Source: Variovorax gracilis (GTDB lineage: Bacteria > Pseudomonadota > Gammaproteobacteria > Burkholderiales > Burkholderiaceae_C). Taken from it: a stretch of 64,000 bases of DNA. Position 1 is the first letter of the stretch; every line of letters begins with the position of its first letter. The notes under the pieces are model-generated. The model was not told the DNA's origin. It did not search any database and saw only the letters and a list, made by a program, of their open reading frames with translations. A program made the translations under genes and the position numbers. Positions 25,589 through 34,626 of the stretch are shown here, piece after piece. Where the stretch lies: positions 62,001 through 126,000 of the forward strand of contig NZ_JASZYF010000005.1 of the NCBI RefSeq assembly GCF_030317115.1, written 5' to 3'.

Positions 25589-27021
25589 GGCGTGCCTCGC
25601 TGTCTCGCTGCGGGCAGCAGCGTGGGCCGGCCGCGACGCAGGAATTCTCCGCGGCCGGCGCGCGGATGGAATGTCTGGCCGTCCCATACGACTTCGCCGC
25701 GAGCGATCGTCAATGCCGGCCATGCCTTCACATCGATGCCCTCGTAGGGCGTGTAGTCCACGGCGTGGTGCAGGTCGGCGTTGCGCACCTGCCGCGGAGT
25801 CGCTCCCCAGACCACCAGATCGGCGTCAGCGCCGATGGCGATGGTCCCCTTGCGCGGATGCAATCCATAGGCCTTGGCAGGGTTGGTCGACGTGAGTTCG
25901 ACAAAGCGGTTGATCGTGATGCGCCCGTCGAGCACGCCGTGCGAGAACAGCAACGGCAGGCGCGTCTCGATACCGGGAATCCCGTTCGGGATGTGGCGGA
26001 ACTCAACCTCCTTGCCACCGGGCTTCTTGCCTTCGGGCGCGTCGTAGCGAAACGGCGCATGGTCGGACGAGAAGATCGTGAAAAGGCCGTCGGCCAGTCC
26101 GTTCCAGATGACTTGCTGGTTGTCCTTGTTGCGTGGCGGCGGGCTGCACACGCAGCGAGCGCCACCGTAGCTGTCGTCGATGCCAAGGTCCTCCGCCGTC
26201 AGGAACAGGTACTGCGGACAGGTCTCCGCAAACACGTGCAAGCCATGCGAGCGCGCCCAGCGAATCTGCTCGACGGCCTCCTTGCCCGACACGTGCACGA
26301 TCATGATCGGCACGTCGACCAGTTCCGAGAGCGCAATGGCGCGATGCGTTGCCTCGCGCTCGACCAGCATCGGCCGCGAATGCGCGTGAAAGCGCGGCGC
26401 CGTGCGCCCGCTGGCTTCCAGCCGCCGGGTCAGCCACTCGATGCAGTCGGCGTTCTCGGCATGGATCATTGCCATCGCATCATGGCTGCGCGCGACGTCG
26501 AGCACGTCCAGGATCTGGCCATCGTTGAGCTTGAGGTCGTCGTAGGTCATGTAGATCTTGAACGACGTGTAGCCCTCGGCGATCAGTTGGGGCAACTCAT
26601 GCTTCAGCACCTCCTCGGTGGGGTCGCTGACGATCAGGTGGAAGGCATGGTCCACGTGGGCGCGTCCTTCGGCGCGCTCGTGATAGTCGCGCACCGCGGC
26701 GCGCAGCGACTGGCCCTTCTGCTGCGCGGCAAAGGGGATCACCGTGGTCGTGCCGCCGCACGCGGCCGCCCGCGTGCCCGTATCGAAGTCGTCCGCCATG
26801 CGCACGGGCGCCTCCATGGGCTGGTCGAGGTGACAGTGGGCATCGACGCCGCCCGGCGTGACGAAGGCGCCGGCGGCGTCGATCTCGCGACGACCCGGGG
26901 GCAGGCCCATGCCCAGTTGCACGATCCGGCCGCCGGTGATGCCGATGTCGGCATCGAAGGTATCGCTCGCCGTGGCCACGCGCGCATTGCGCACGACAAG
27001 GTCGAAGGCACTCGTGCTCAT
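25585..27021 (-). CDS. Dihydropyrimidinase / D-hydantoinase family amidohydrolase
   Basis: A 478-residue cyclic amidohydrolase that opens hydantoin-, dihydropyrimidine- or related imide rings. Metal ligands: HCH in GGVDAHCHLDQP (H62, H64), carboxylated lysine in SFKIYMTY (K155), later histidines in IVHVSGKEA and GLHVFAETCP, and an aspartate in IFSSDHAPF. Length and motifs match the hydantoinase/dihydropyrimidinase subgroup. It is coupled on both sides by ATGA overlaps, with the AMDase-like gene upstream and the racemase-family gene downstream. Whether the substrate is a hydantoin, a pyrimidine or another cyclic imide cannot be told. Confidence 0.9.
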   Translation of the reverse strand: MSTSAFDLVVRNARVATASDTFDADIGITGGRIVQLGMGLPPGRREIDAAGAFVTPGGVDAHCHLDQPMEAPVRMADDFDTGTRAAACGGTTTVIPFAAQQKGQSLRAAVRDYHERAEGRAHVDHAFHLIVSDPTEEVLKHELPQLIAEGYTSFKIYMTYDDLKLNDGQILDVLDVARSHDAMAMIHAENADCIEWLTRRLEASGRTAPRFHAHSRPMLVEREATHRAIALSELVDVPIMIVHVSGKEAVEQIRWARSHGLHVFAETCPQYLFLTAEDLGIDDSYGGARCVCSPPPRNKDNQQVIWNGLADGLFTIFSSDHAPFRYDAPEGKKPGGKEVEFRHIPNGIPGIETRLPLLFSHGVLDGRITINRFVELTSTNPAKAYGLHPRKGTIAIGADADLVVWGATPRQVRNADLHHAVDYTPYEGIDVKAWPALTIARGEVVWDGQTFHPRAGRGEFLRRGRPTLLPAARQRGTP

Positions 27022-27737
27022 GCGAACAGCCCTCCCCAGCCCTGGACCTTGCGCGGGTCGGCACCGGTGATCTTCAGCGCCTTCCAGACCACGGTCGCCA
27101 CCGAGTCGTAGATCGGGATGCCGAGCTCGCGCTCCATCTCGTCGACCAGCGGGGCGCCATGGAGGTTCGTGCACATCACCGTGATCGCATCGGGCTTCTC
27201 CTGCGCAACCTCGCGGATCATCGTGCGCAAGGTATCGGCGGCGACTTCGGCGAACGAGAAGTTCACCGTCAGGTCGAGGTGGCGTTCCGCGACGCACTCC
27301 ACGTCGAGCGCCGCATAGTTGGCGACGATGCGGCGCTGCACGTCCTCTATGTAGGGCGATACCAGGCCCAGCGTGCGAGCGCCCTGCGCGGCGAGCAGCT
27401 CATTGAGCGCCAGCACCGACGTGGTCGCCGGAATGCCGGTGGCTTCGGTGATACGGGCGCACAGCGCGCGGTCGCGCTCGAAGCCCAGCCAGCTCGCGGA
27501 AGTGCCGCTCCAGCAGATCACGTCGACTTTCGCATCGGCCAGCAGACGTGCGGCGTCGAGGATGGTGCGCTCGTCGAACTGGTTCTGCGACTTGTCACCC
27601 ATCGAGATCTCGGTCACCCGAAACCGCGAGAAGTGCGCGGAGACGCCCGGCACGCCGGCGACCATCGCGCTGGTCAGCGGCTCGAGCGCCGTGTTGGAGG
27701 ATGGCGTCAACACGCCGATGCGGTGGGGCTGGGACAT
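27018..27737 (-). CDS. Arylmalonate decarboxylase / maleate isomerase family enzyme (AMDase-like residue pattern)
   Basis: A 239-residue member of the Asp/Glu racemase superfamily. The N-terminal GVLTPSSNTALEP is common to maleate cis-trans isomerases and AMDases. Maleate isomerases have two catalytic cysteines. Here the first site reads WSGTS (Gly78 where the isomerase has Cys), while the second cysteine is kept in VMCTNLHG (C189). Gly in the first site and Cys in the second is the arrangement of arylmalonate decarboxylase (G74/C188), so a decarboxylase- or lyase-like reaction is favoured over isomerisation. It is second in the operon after the MFS transporter (22 bp gap) and overlaps the hydantoinase start. 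Confidence 0.8.
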   Translation of the reverse strand: MSQPHRIGVLTPSSNTALEPLTSAMVAGVPGVSAHFSRFRVTEISMGDKSQNQFDERTILDAARLLADAKVDVICWSGTSASWLGFERDRALCARITEATGIPATTSVLALNELLAAQGARTLGLVSPYIEDVQRRIVANYAALDVECVAERHLDLTVNFSFAEVAADTLRTMIREVAQEKPDAITVMCTNLHGAPLVDEMERELGIPIYDSVATVVWKALKITGADPRKVQGWGGLFA

Positions 27738-27759
27738 TTCGCGAAACCTGGAAAGTGGA

Positions 27760-29085
27760 CTAGACGGGCAGCTTCTTGCTGTAGTCGATCAACAGCGTGG
27801 AGCAGATGAACAAGCCTGCGCCTGCCGCGGCGAAGAGCATCAGGGCCATGAAGTAGGAACCGGTGGCCTGCACGATCAGGCCGACCACGATCGGCACGCC
27901 GATGCCCGCGACATTACCGCCCAGGTTCATCGTGCCGCCAAGAAAGCCGACATGCACCCTACGGCCGAGGATCGACGGCACGCACCAGAAGAGGCCGCAC
28001 CAGCGCAGGAAGAACAGCGTGATCGACAGGAGCACGACCACGGCGACGGGGCTCGTGATCTGCGACACCATGTAGATCGCGATCGTCGCGATGACCGACG
28101 AAACGCCGAACAGCGTGCGCAGCACCTTCGAGGTCGACGCTCCCGCGGCCTTCCACTTGTCGGCCAGCCAGCCGCCGAACATCTCGCCGACAAAGCCGGC
28201 GAAGAACATGCAGAACACCGCGCCGCCCATCTGCTTGATGTCGAAGCCATGCACCTTGGAGAGGTAGTTGGGCATCCAGGTGAGCAGGCCGTAGAAGAGC
28301 GCGTTGAAGCACATCCAGCCGAAGAACATGCCCCAGACCGAACGGAAGCGCAGGAAGTCGAGCAGGCGGCCGCTGGACCCTTGCGGTTCGCTGGCGGCGT
28401 CCTCCGCGTGGCTGGCTTCGATATATTTCGCCTCGGCCTCGTTCACGCCGGGATGCTCGCGCGGATGGTTGCGGATGTAGCTCCAGGCAAACAGGCCGGC
28501 GATCACGGTGCCCACACCGGCGATGACAAAGGCCATGCGCCACGAACCGAGCAAGGCGATGAGCCCGGAGATCAGGATCGCGCCCAGCGCGGCGCCGAGC
28601 GGCGCGCCGCCGTCGAGCAGGGTCGCGCCGCGGCCGCGTTCGTTCTGTGTCATCCAGATGCCGTTGAGCTTGCCGCCGGCCGGATAGATCGGCGCTTCCG
28701 CCGCACCCAGACCCAGGCGCGTCAGCAGCAACGGGATCCAGCCGGTGCAGAACGCCGCGATGGCCTGGAAGAAGCCCCAGCCCAGCGTCGCGCCCGCAAT
28801 GACCACGCGCGGGCCGAAACGGTCGGCCAGCATGCCGCCCGGAATCTGCATGAGCGCATAGGTCCAGAAGAAGGAGCTGAGCAGGAGGCCCTGCACGGCC
28901 GGCCCGATGTCGAACTCCTTCGCGATCAGCGGCATGGCCACGGACAGCGACGCCCGGTCGATGTAATTGATCGAGATGAGGAACAACATCATCAGGAAGA
29001 TCTTCCAGCGGACCTTGGTCGGCTGGAGCGTGGTATCGGGCGCTGCGGCGGTCGCTGTCGCGCCGGCCGTCATGGTGGTTTGCAT
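27760..29085 (-). CDS. MFS transporter, anion:cation symporter (ACS) family
   Basis: A 441-residue major facilitator with about 12 membrane helices. INYIDRASLSVAMP in the first helix and loop, GWGFFQAIAAF, and RLGLGAAEAPIYPAGGKLN are typical of the ACS family (glucarate, phthalate, 4-hydroxyphenylacetate, tartrate transporters). The family imports organic anions by proton symport. The start at 29085 has AAGGAG at the right distance. It is the first gene of the hydantoinase/AMDase operon, with a strong promoter and two palindromes about 120-180 bp upstream. The substrate is probably the operon's carboxylic or amide compound. Confidence 0.9.
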   Translation of the reverse strand: MQTTMTAGATATAAAPDTTLQPTKVRWKIFLMMLFLISINYIDRASLSVAMPLIAKEFDIGPAVQGLLLSSFFWTYALMQIPGGMLADRFGPRVVIAGATLGWGFFQAIAAFCTGWIPLLLTRLGLGAAEAPIYPAGGKLNGIWMTQNERGRGATLLDGGAPLGAALGAILISGLIALLGSWRMAFVIAGVGTVIAGLFAWSYIRNHPREHPGVNEAEAKYIEASHAEDAASEPQGSSGRLLDFLRFRSVWGMFFGWMCFNALFYGLLTWMPNYLSKVHGFDIKQMGGAVFCMFFAGFVGEMFGGWLADKWKAAGASTSKVLRTLFGVSSVIATIAIYMVSQITSPVAVVVLLSITLFFLRWCGLFWCVPSILGRRVHVGFLGGTMNLGGNVAGIGVPIVVGLIVQATGSYFMALMLFAAAGAGLFICSTLLIDYSKKLPV

Positions 29086-29206
29086 CGATTGGTCTCCTTG
29101 CGGTGGCACCGGGCGCCAACCGCAGGGACGGACCCGGCGTGTCGGCGAACTTGTCAGTCTCGGAGCGGGCTGGGCTGGCCAGCATCCCACCGAGACTGTC
29201 AGGGCG

Positions 29207-29235
29207 AATTTAGATTCTGTCGAAATTCATGTCAA
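29207..29235 (-). promoter_or_regulatory. Sigma-70-type promoter of the MFS operon
   Basis: On the minus strand a perfect -35 box TTGACA (29235-29230) is followed after 17 bp by TAAATT (29212-29207), which matches four of six -10 bases. Predicted start of transcription is near 29200, giving a leader of about 115 nt to the ATG at 29085. The -35 box overlaps the inverted repeat at 29230-29249. Confidence 0.6.
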
Positions 29236-29264
29236 CAACTATGTTGACAATAACGTCGACGTTA
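29230..29264. promoter_or_regulatory. Two adjacent palindromes, likely operators of the MFS operon
   Basis: TGTCAAC-N6-GTTGACA (29230-29249) is a perfect 7-bp inverted repeat covering the -35 box. Immediately next to it, TAACGTCGACGTTA (29251-29264) is a perfect 14-bp palindrome. A dimeric repressor on the first site would block RNA polymerase. The GntR/FCD regulator at the end of the operon and the IclR regulator at 34677-35504 are the local candidates. Similar TGTCAA words occur upstream of iclR (35587, 35611). Confidence 0.6.
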
Positions 29265-29350
29265 GTGAAAACACCTAAGACCCCACTGCCGCAAGGCAAG
29301 AATGACTTCAGCAGCCCCATCGATTTTCCCGTGGACCGGCTTCCAGATGC

Positions 29351-30145
29351 TCAGAAGAACACGCTCAGAGGGGCAAGACCCGAGACCTTCACGTGCACCG
29401 GCGTCCCTTGCGAGGCGAACAGCATTCCGGTGCACGAGCCGGTCGTGATGATCTGGCCGGCCTGGAGGCTCGCACCGCGCGCCACGCAATGGTTGGCCAG
29501 CCACGCCAGCAGTCCGCCGACATCGGGGTGCGTGTTCTCGCCGATGGTGTGCGCGACAACCTGATCACCGAAGCGCATCACGACTTCGGTTCTTTGCAGA
29601 TCGAACCAGGCGGCATTGAAAGGCGCGGCCTCGCCAAGCACCAGCCCGCCATGGCACAGCAGATCGGCGAGGAGCGCCGCCGGGTCCGCATCGAGCCAAT
29701 CGGCCAGGCGGGATTCGGCCACCTCGATCACCGGCAGGACGGATGCGATCGCCAGGGCCACCTCGTCGCGCGTGTAAGGCGATGGGCGTGGCGGCAGGTC
29801 GGACCCGAGCCGGAATGCGACTTCCGCTTCGGTGCCGCGCAGGTGCCACGCCGTGCCTTGGAGCGCCGACCCGCCGGACACCAGCCCTGCAGCCGGCAGC
29901 GGTGCGCAGATCGGCTCCCGCGATGGGGCGGTGGCGCCGACCTTCCACCCGCCAATCGGCCCGATCGCAGCAAGCGTCGCATCCTGGATCGCGTAGGCCT
30001 CGTCGCGGCTGCGCACATGGAGCAGCGCCGATGGGACGCGCCGTCCGTCGCGCCGGGCGCGACTCAAGGCCAACGCAGCAGCCTGGGGCATATCCCCGGC
30101 CGCCACCGGGGCCGAAGCCGTCAGGGCTCGGGAAAGCGCTGCCAT
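29351..30145 (-). CDS. 2-keto-4-pentenoate hydratase (MhpD/fumarylacetoacetase-fold) family protein
   Basis: A 264-residue protein of the hydratase/decarboxylase family (MhpD, XylJ, HpcG type), which hydrates 2-hydroxy-dienoates in ring-fission pathways. Landmarks: GGWKVGATAP, a metal-site Glu in GTEAEVAFRLG, VIEVAESRLADW, and ENTHPDVGG. The length is normal (about 260). It is the last gene of the TRAP-amidase operon. The ATG at 30145 overlaps the amidase by 25 bp; an internal ATG at 30091 (MPQAAAL) would avoid the overlap, and I cannot decide between them. No ring-cleavage dioxygenase is nearby, so its substrate here may differ from the classical ones. Confidence 0.82.
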   Translation of the reverse strand: MAALSRALTASAPVAAGDMPQAAALALSRARRDGRRVPSALLHVRSRDEAYAIQDATLAAIGPIGGWKVGATAPSREPICAPLPAAGLVSGGSALQGTAWHLRGTEAEVAFRLGSDLPPRPSPYTRDEVALAIASVLPVIEVAESRLADWLDADPAALLADLLCHGGLVLGEAAPFNAAWFDLQRTEVVMRFGDQVVAHTIGENTHPDVGGLLAWLANHCVARGASLQAGQIITTGSCTGMLFASQGTPVHVKVSGLAPLSVFF

Positions 30146-31494
30146 GGATGGGCTTGCTCGATCGAGCGGGCCAGCGCGAGCAGCGCGTCGTCCGCGCCTT
30201 CACGCGCAACCAGTTGCATGCCGACCGGCATTCCGCCTGCGAAACCGCAGGGCACGGCGATGGCAGGCAGGCCCACGGCGTTGGCGAAACCCGCGAACAC
30301 CGCATGGCCCCGCGGGCCCACCTCGCGTCCCGCGATGCGCGACGGGTGCGTTTCGTTGGCCGGCCATGGAAGCGCGGCCGCCGCCGGCGTCAACAGGAAG
30401 TCGTAACGGTCGAACAGGGGCGACAGCCGGATGCGCAGTCGCTCCGCCTCGAACAGCAGGTCGAACAAGTCCGCCGCGGATGCCGTCCGGCCGGTTTCGG
30501 CATTGGCTTGCATCACGGGGCCGAAAAGCGCCGGATCGAAGGGCCGGCCCGACAACTCCTGCGGATGCGCGACGAGCCACGCCAGCCCCACCTGCGCAAG
30601 CAGCGACCAGCGTTCATTGACTGCCTCGGCCATGTCGAAGTCCTTTGCCGTCGTGACCTCGTGCCCCATCTCGACCAGCTTGCGCGAGGCCGTCTCGGTC
30701 AGCGCCGCGATCTGCGGATCGACCGGGTGATCGCCGAAGCGCGGGATGAAAAGGATGCGCGCGCGCGGCGCACTCCCCTCCTCCACCGGCCCACGCCCGA
30801 TCACACGCATGACCGCCGCCACGTCGGCCACGCTGCGCGCAATCGGCCCAGCCACTTCGAAGTCGAGAAAGATGGGCGGCAGCCCGTCGCCGCGCGGCAC
30901 GCGTCCGCGCGAAGGCTTGAAGCCGACCAGATTGGTGTGCGATGCAGGCCTGCGGATCGAACCACCACCATCGGTGCCCAGCGCAATCGGGCATCCGCCC
31001 GCGGCCACCAGTGCCACTGCCCCTCCCGACGAGCCGCCCGGCGTGAGCGCCGGATTCCACGGATTGCCGGTGGCGCCGAACACCGGGTTGCCGGTGTAGC
31101 CCTGCATCGTGAACTCGGGCACGTTGGTCTTGCCGAAGATCACCGCGCCGGCATCGCGCAGTTTCGCCACCGGGGACTCGTCGCGCCCGGCCACGAAGCC
31201 GGCCAGCGCACGACTGCCCCATCGGGTCGGCAGGCCGCGCACCTGCAGGTTGTCCTTGATCGTGACCGGCACGCCGTCAAGCGCACCGAGCGCACGCCCT
31301 TCTCGCCACCGCAGACTGCTCTGCTCCGCAGCATGCGCGGCGCCTTCCGCGTCGAGCGCGACCAGCGCGTTCAGCCGGGGGTTGACGGCTTCGCTACGCG
31401 CCAGGCACGCGCGCAGCGCGTCGCTCGGCGTGAACGCGGCGTTGCGAAAACCTGCGGCGAGTTCCGTCGCGGTGAGTTGCCAGAGCGCTTGCAT
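30121..31494 (-). CDS. Amidase (amidase-signature family)
   Basis: A 457-residue amidase-signature hydrolase that cleaves carboxamides to acid and ammonia. The Ser-cisSer-Lys triad is visible: K80 in VTIKDNLQ, S155 in TPGGSSGGAV, S179 in TDGGGSIRRPA. The length is typical. It starts 6 bp after the TRAP binding-protein gene stop, so it is probably in the same operon. The TRAP system would import the substrate or a related acid. It is not GatA, since no gatB/gatC genes are near and the C-terminus differs. Confidence 0.9.
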   Translation of the reverse strand: MQALWQLTATELAAGFRNAAFTPSDALRACLARSEAVNPRLNALVALDAEGAAHAAEQSSLRWREGRALGALDGVPVTIKDNLQVRGLPTRWGSRALAGFVAGRDESPVAKLRDAGAVIFGKTNVPEFTMQGYTGNPVFGATGNPWNPALTPGGSSGGAVALVAAGGCPIALGTDGGGSIRRPASHTNLVGFKPSRGRVPRGDGLPPIFLDFEVAGPIARSVADVAAVMRVIGRGPVEEGSAPRARILFIPRFGDHPVDPQIAALTETASRKLVEMGHEVTTAKDFDMAEAVNERWSLLAQVGLAWLVAHPQELSGRPFDPALFGPVMQANAETGRTASAADLFDLLFEAERLRIRLSPLFDRYDFLLTPAAAALPWPANETHPSRIAGREVGPRGHAVFAGFANAVGLPAIAVPCGFAGGMPVGMQLVAREGADDALLALARSIEQAHPWQRFPEP

Positions 31495-31500
31495 CTCGTG

Positions 31501-32541
31501 CTACTTGAGGCCGACCACCGGGCCGACAACCTGCTTCCATGTTGCCGAGCACTTGTCATAGGACTTGTCGCACAACTCGCTCCACGTCGGGAAGGACACG
31601 GTCGTCAGCGCGTCGCGAATCATCTGCTCGTCGGCCGCCTTGACGGGGACGTCCTTCATCGCGAACTTCTTGACTGTCTTGCAGGGTTCCTTGCCGACGT
31701 TGCAGCGCGACGCATCGTCGAACAGCTCCTTCGAGTAGCCCCACACCTCGGTCTCGAACTTCCTGAACGCAGCCGTCAACTTCGCCTGCTGGTCGGGCGT
31801 CATCGCATTCCATTTCGACAGGTTGATCGCATAGGCATTCAACGCGATCTGGAAGCCGATCGGCATGAAATGCGTCGTCACTTCGGGCCAGCCCGCGGAG
31901 TTGGCCGAACTGGGGCCAGTGATGGCGCAATCGGTCACACCGCGCTCCAGCGCCTGCTGCGTCTCGCCGAAGGGAATCGTCACCGGAATGCCGCCGAGCT
32001 TCTCGATGAACTTGGCGAGCGACTGGTCGTACACGCGTACCTTGCGCCCCTTCAGGTCCGCCAGGCCGTTGATCTGCACCTTGCAGAACACGACCTGCGG
32101 CCCGAAGGGATAGATGCCGAGCAGCTTGCCTCCATGGCGCTCCTGCAGACGCTTGTCGAAGGCGTCCCGGTATGCATCGACGACCTTGCGCGCCACTTCG
32201 TAGTCGGTCGACAGGCCCACGATGTCGGGCCCGAGGAAGAACGGCTCGTCGCGCGACACCTGGGCCAGGCGCAGCGTGACCACGTCGAATAGGCCCGACT
32301 TCAACACGCGCAGGCCATCCGCATCCTTGACACCCAGCACGTCCATGGGCTTGTAGTCGGCATCGATGGGAAGGCCGGTGTTCTTCGCGAAGTTCTCGAA
32401 GAAGGGCTGCTCCTTGTTCTGCTGGATGAGGCCGGTGGCAACCAGGTTGCCCGCAACGCGCAGCCTGGCGTTGTCCGCAAGAGCCGGCAAGGCCAGCGAG
32501 AGGGTCGCTGCAAGCAGCGGGAGAACGAACTTCAGTTTCAT
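31501..32541 (-). CDS. TRAP transporter substrate-binding protein (DctP)
   Basis: A 346-residue periplasmic receptor of a TRAP transporter. Signal peptide MKLKFVLPLLAATLSLALPALA. DctP-type landmarks: LKGRKVRVYDQSLAKFIEKL (the arginine that usually binds a carboxylate lies in KVRVYD), IPFGETQQALERGVTDC, and INLSKWNAMTPDQQ. The start at 32541 has AAGGAG six bases before it, which rejects the upstream in-frame ATG at 32556. The C-terminal part has four cysteines (CNVGKEPC, CDKSYDKC), unusual for DctP and compatible with disulfides. It follows dctM by 39 bp. Confidence 0.9.
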   Translation of the reverse strand: MKLKFVLPLLAATLSLALPALADNARLRVAGNLVATGLIQQNKEQPFFENFAKNTGLPIDADYKPMDVLGVKDADGLRVLKSGLFDVVTLRLAQVSRDEPFFLGPDIVGLSTDYEVARKVVDAYRDAFDKRLQERHGGKLLGIYPFGPQVVFCKVQINGLADLKGRKVRVYDQSLAKFIEKLGGIPVTIPFGETQQALERGVTDCAITGPSSANSAGWPEVTTHFMPIGFQIALNAYAINLSKWNAMTPDQQAKLTAAFRKFETEVWGYSKELFDDASRCNVGKEPCKTVKKFAMKDVPVKAADEQMIRDALTTVSFPTWSELCDKSYDKCSATWKQVVGPVVGLK

Positions 32542-32580
32542 GCCTGACTCCTTCAAAAGAAAGCCGGAAAAAGCACGCCC

Positions 32581-33888
32581 TCACTTGCCGAACATCAGGT
32601 TGGGCAGATAGGTGGCGATGGAGGGGTTGTGGATCAGGATCGCGGTCATCACGATCATTGCGGCGAAGAAGGGCAAGGTGCCCTGGAACACGTCGTTGAT
32701 GGAACCCTCGCCGCGCACGCCCTGGATCACGTAGAGCGTCATGCCGATGGGTGGGCTGATCAGCGAGATCTCGCACATCAGCACCATGAACACGCCGAAG
32801 AAGACCGGGTCGATGCCCGCGGCCTGGATGATGGGGAACACCACCGGCAGCGTGCCGACCAGCATCGGCATCGTCTCGAGCGCGATGCCGAGCACGAGAT
32901 ACAGCACTGCGAGCATCCACAGCAGCATGACCGGCGACACATCGGCCGACTTGATGAGGCTGGCCAGGGCCTGCGGCACGCCGAGCATCGACAGCACGAA
33001 GTTCAGGTAAAGCGCTGCCACCAGGATCAACGCGGTCATCGCGGTGAGCCGCATGGTCGAGCGGAAGCACTCGTGCAGCATGGGGATGTTCAACTTGCCG
33101 TAGCCCGCGGCGATGGGCAAGCAGACGATCACGCCCAGCGCGGCGCTTTCAGTGACGGTGGCCCAGCCGGTGTAGATGCCGCCCATCACCACCGCGAACA
33201 CGGCCAAGGGGCCCAGCAGGTGCACGGAGTGGCGCAGCTTCTCCATCAATGCCGTGCTGCCCTCGCGCGCGCCGGCGACCGAAGGCCGCCAGACGCAGAT
33301 CGCCAGGATGGTGAGGAGGAACAGCACCGTCATGATCGCGCCAGGCAGGATGCCGGCCATGTACAGCCGCGCCGCCGAGGTGTTCGTCATCGAGCCGTAG
33401 ATGATGAAAGCCACGCCCGGCGGAATCAGGTTGCCCAGGCTGGCGCCGGCCGCGATCGTGCCGAGCACCATGCGCTGGTCGTACTTGCGGTTCTTGAAGG
33501 CCGGCAACGCCACCGTCGAGATCGTTGCCGCAGTCGCCACCGACGATCCCGACACGGCAGAGAACAGGGCCGATGCACCGATGTTCGTGTGCAGAAGCCC
33601 ACCCGGCATGCGATTGAGCCACTGGCCGAGCGACTGGTACATCTTGTCGGTCGCGCCACCGCGCATCAGGATCTCGCCGAGCAGGATGTACAGCGGGATG
33701 GACAGCAGCAGGTAGTCCTCGCCCGCCGCCCACAACTGCTCGCCCACGGCGTTGATGGCCGGCATGCCGAAATGCATCATGGCGCCGAGCAGGCCGACCA
33801 CCAGCATCGTCGTCGCGACGTGGAAGCCGATGAACATCAGGCCCAGCATGATCGCCAGACCGACGAGGATTTCGAAGGGTCCGATCAT
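32581..33888 (-). CDS. TRAP transporter large permease (DctM)
   Basis: A 435-residue membrane protein with about 12 helices, the Na+-coupled transport subunit. Typical DctM segments: LLSIPLYILLGEIL, NIGASALFSAVSGSSVATAATI, GAGASLGNLIPPGVAFIIYG-like region (here AGASLGNLIPPG), and EISLISPPIGMTLYVI. The ATG at 33888 overlaps the dctQ stop by 4 bp (ATGA). The open frame running upstream into dctQ is a shadow. Confidence 0.92.
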   Translation of the reverse strand: MIGPFEILVGLAIMLGLMFIGFHVATTMLVVGLLGAMMHFGMPAINAVGEQLWAAGEDYLLLSIPLYILLGEILMRGGATDKMYQSLGQWLNRMPGGLLHTNIGASALFSAVSGSSVATAATISTVALPAFKNRKYDQRMVLGTIAAGASLGNLIPPGVAFIIYGSMTNTSAARLYMAGILPGAIMTVLFLLTILAICVWRPSVAGAREGSTALMEKLRHSVHLLGPLAVFAVVMGGIYTGWATVTESAALGVIVCLPIAAGYGKLNIPMLHECFRSTMRLTAMTALILVAALYLNFVLSMLGVPQALASLIKSADVSPVMLLWMLAVLYLVLGIALETMPMLVGTLPVVFPIIQAAGIDPVFFGVFMVLMCEISLISPPIGMTLYVIQGVRGEGSINDVFQGTLPFFAAMIVMTAILIHNPSIATYLPNLMFGK

Positions 33889-34529
33889 GATGCGGCTCCG
33901 GTGGCGGGCATGGGGGTCGTGGGCGACGTCGCCGCCGGCGTCTTGAGCTGGACTTCGGTTTCGGCCTCGATCTCTTCCTCGATCGTCTGCGGACCGAAGC
34001 GCTCGTTGAGCTCCTGCGTGCGGCCGCCGAAGAACAGGCGCAGCGCATCCAGCGCGGCCCAGGCCGCGACCAGCGCGAACATCAGGTAGCCGCCGAGCCA
34101 GATCGATTGGGGAATCCACATCGGCGTGGCCAGCGGCGTGGCGGCCGTGCTTCGCAGCTCGATGCTCTCGACCACCACGTTGCAGCCGCGCCAGAGGCAA
34201 AGCACTGCGAGCGCCGCCAGGCTCACCATGGCCAGCATGTTCAATGTCGCGCGCGTCCTGACCGAGAAGCGCGACAGCAGGAAGTCCACTCGCGTGTGGC
34301 TGCGCGTGATGAGCGTGTAGGCGAAGCCGAAAGCACCGACGATGCCGTAGGTGTACGAGCCGATCTCGTCGATGCCTTGCAGGCTGAACGAGAACACCTT
34401 GCGGCCGAGCATCTCGACGCAGGTCATGACCGACAGCGCGATCAGCCACCAGCCGCAGGCGATCACGGTCCAGTCGCAAACCCGCGTCAGCGCTCGGCTC
34501 ACGCCATGCTGTGGGAGCAATGTTTTCAT
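33885..34529 (-). CDS. TRAP transporter small permease (DctQ)
   Basis: A 214-residue membrane protein with four predicted helices (for example VIACGWWLIALSVMTCVEML and LNMLAMVSLAALAVLCLWRG), the standard layout of DctQ. It has a long charged C-terminal tail (from about residue 165, rich in Glu/Thr/Pro) that is not typical and has no assigned role. It is the first gene of dctQ-dctM-dctP-amidase-hydratase. The promoter should lie in the 147-bp gap between it and iclR. Confidence 0.88.
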   Translation of the reverse strand: MKTLLPQHGVSRALTRVCDWTVIACGWWLIALSVMTCVEMLGRKVFSFSLQGIDEIGSYTYGIVGAFGFAYTLITRSHTRVDFLLSRFSVRTRATLNMLAMVSLAALAVLCLWRGCNVVVESIELRSTAATPLATPMWIPQSIWLGGYLMFALVAAWAALDALRLFFGGRTQELNERFGPQTIEEEIEAETEVQLKTPAATSPTTPMPATGAAS

Positions 34530-34626
34530 GGTTATGTTTGCCAGGAGATGCGGTTGAAGTGCAGGTCATTGGAGCCTGCAAGTGCCGCGGGTTGCGGACT
34601 ATTCCGCTGCGCGGGACAGTCGCGGA

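Noticed and set aside
29743..32292. A plus-strand open frame of 849 codons across the hydratase, amidase and TRAP receptor genes
   Set aside because: It crosses three conserved genes on the other strand and reads as Arg/His-rich shadow sequence.
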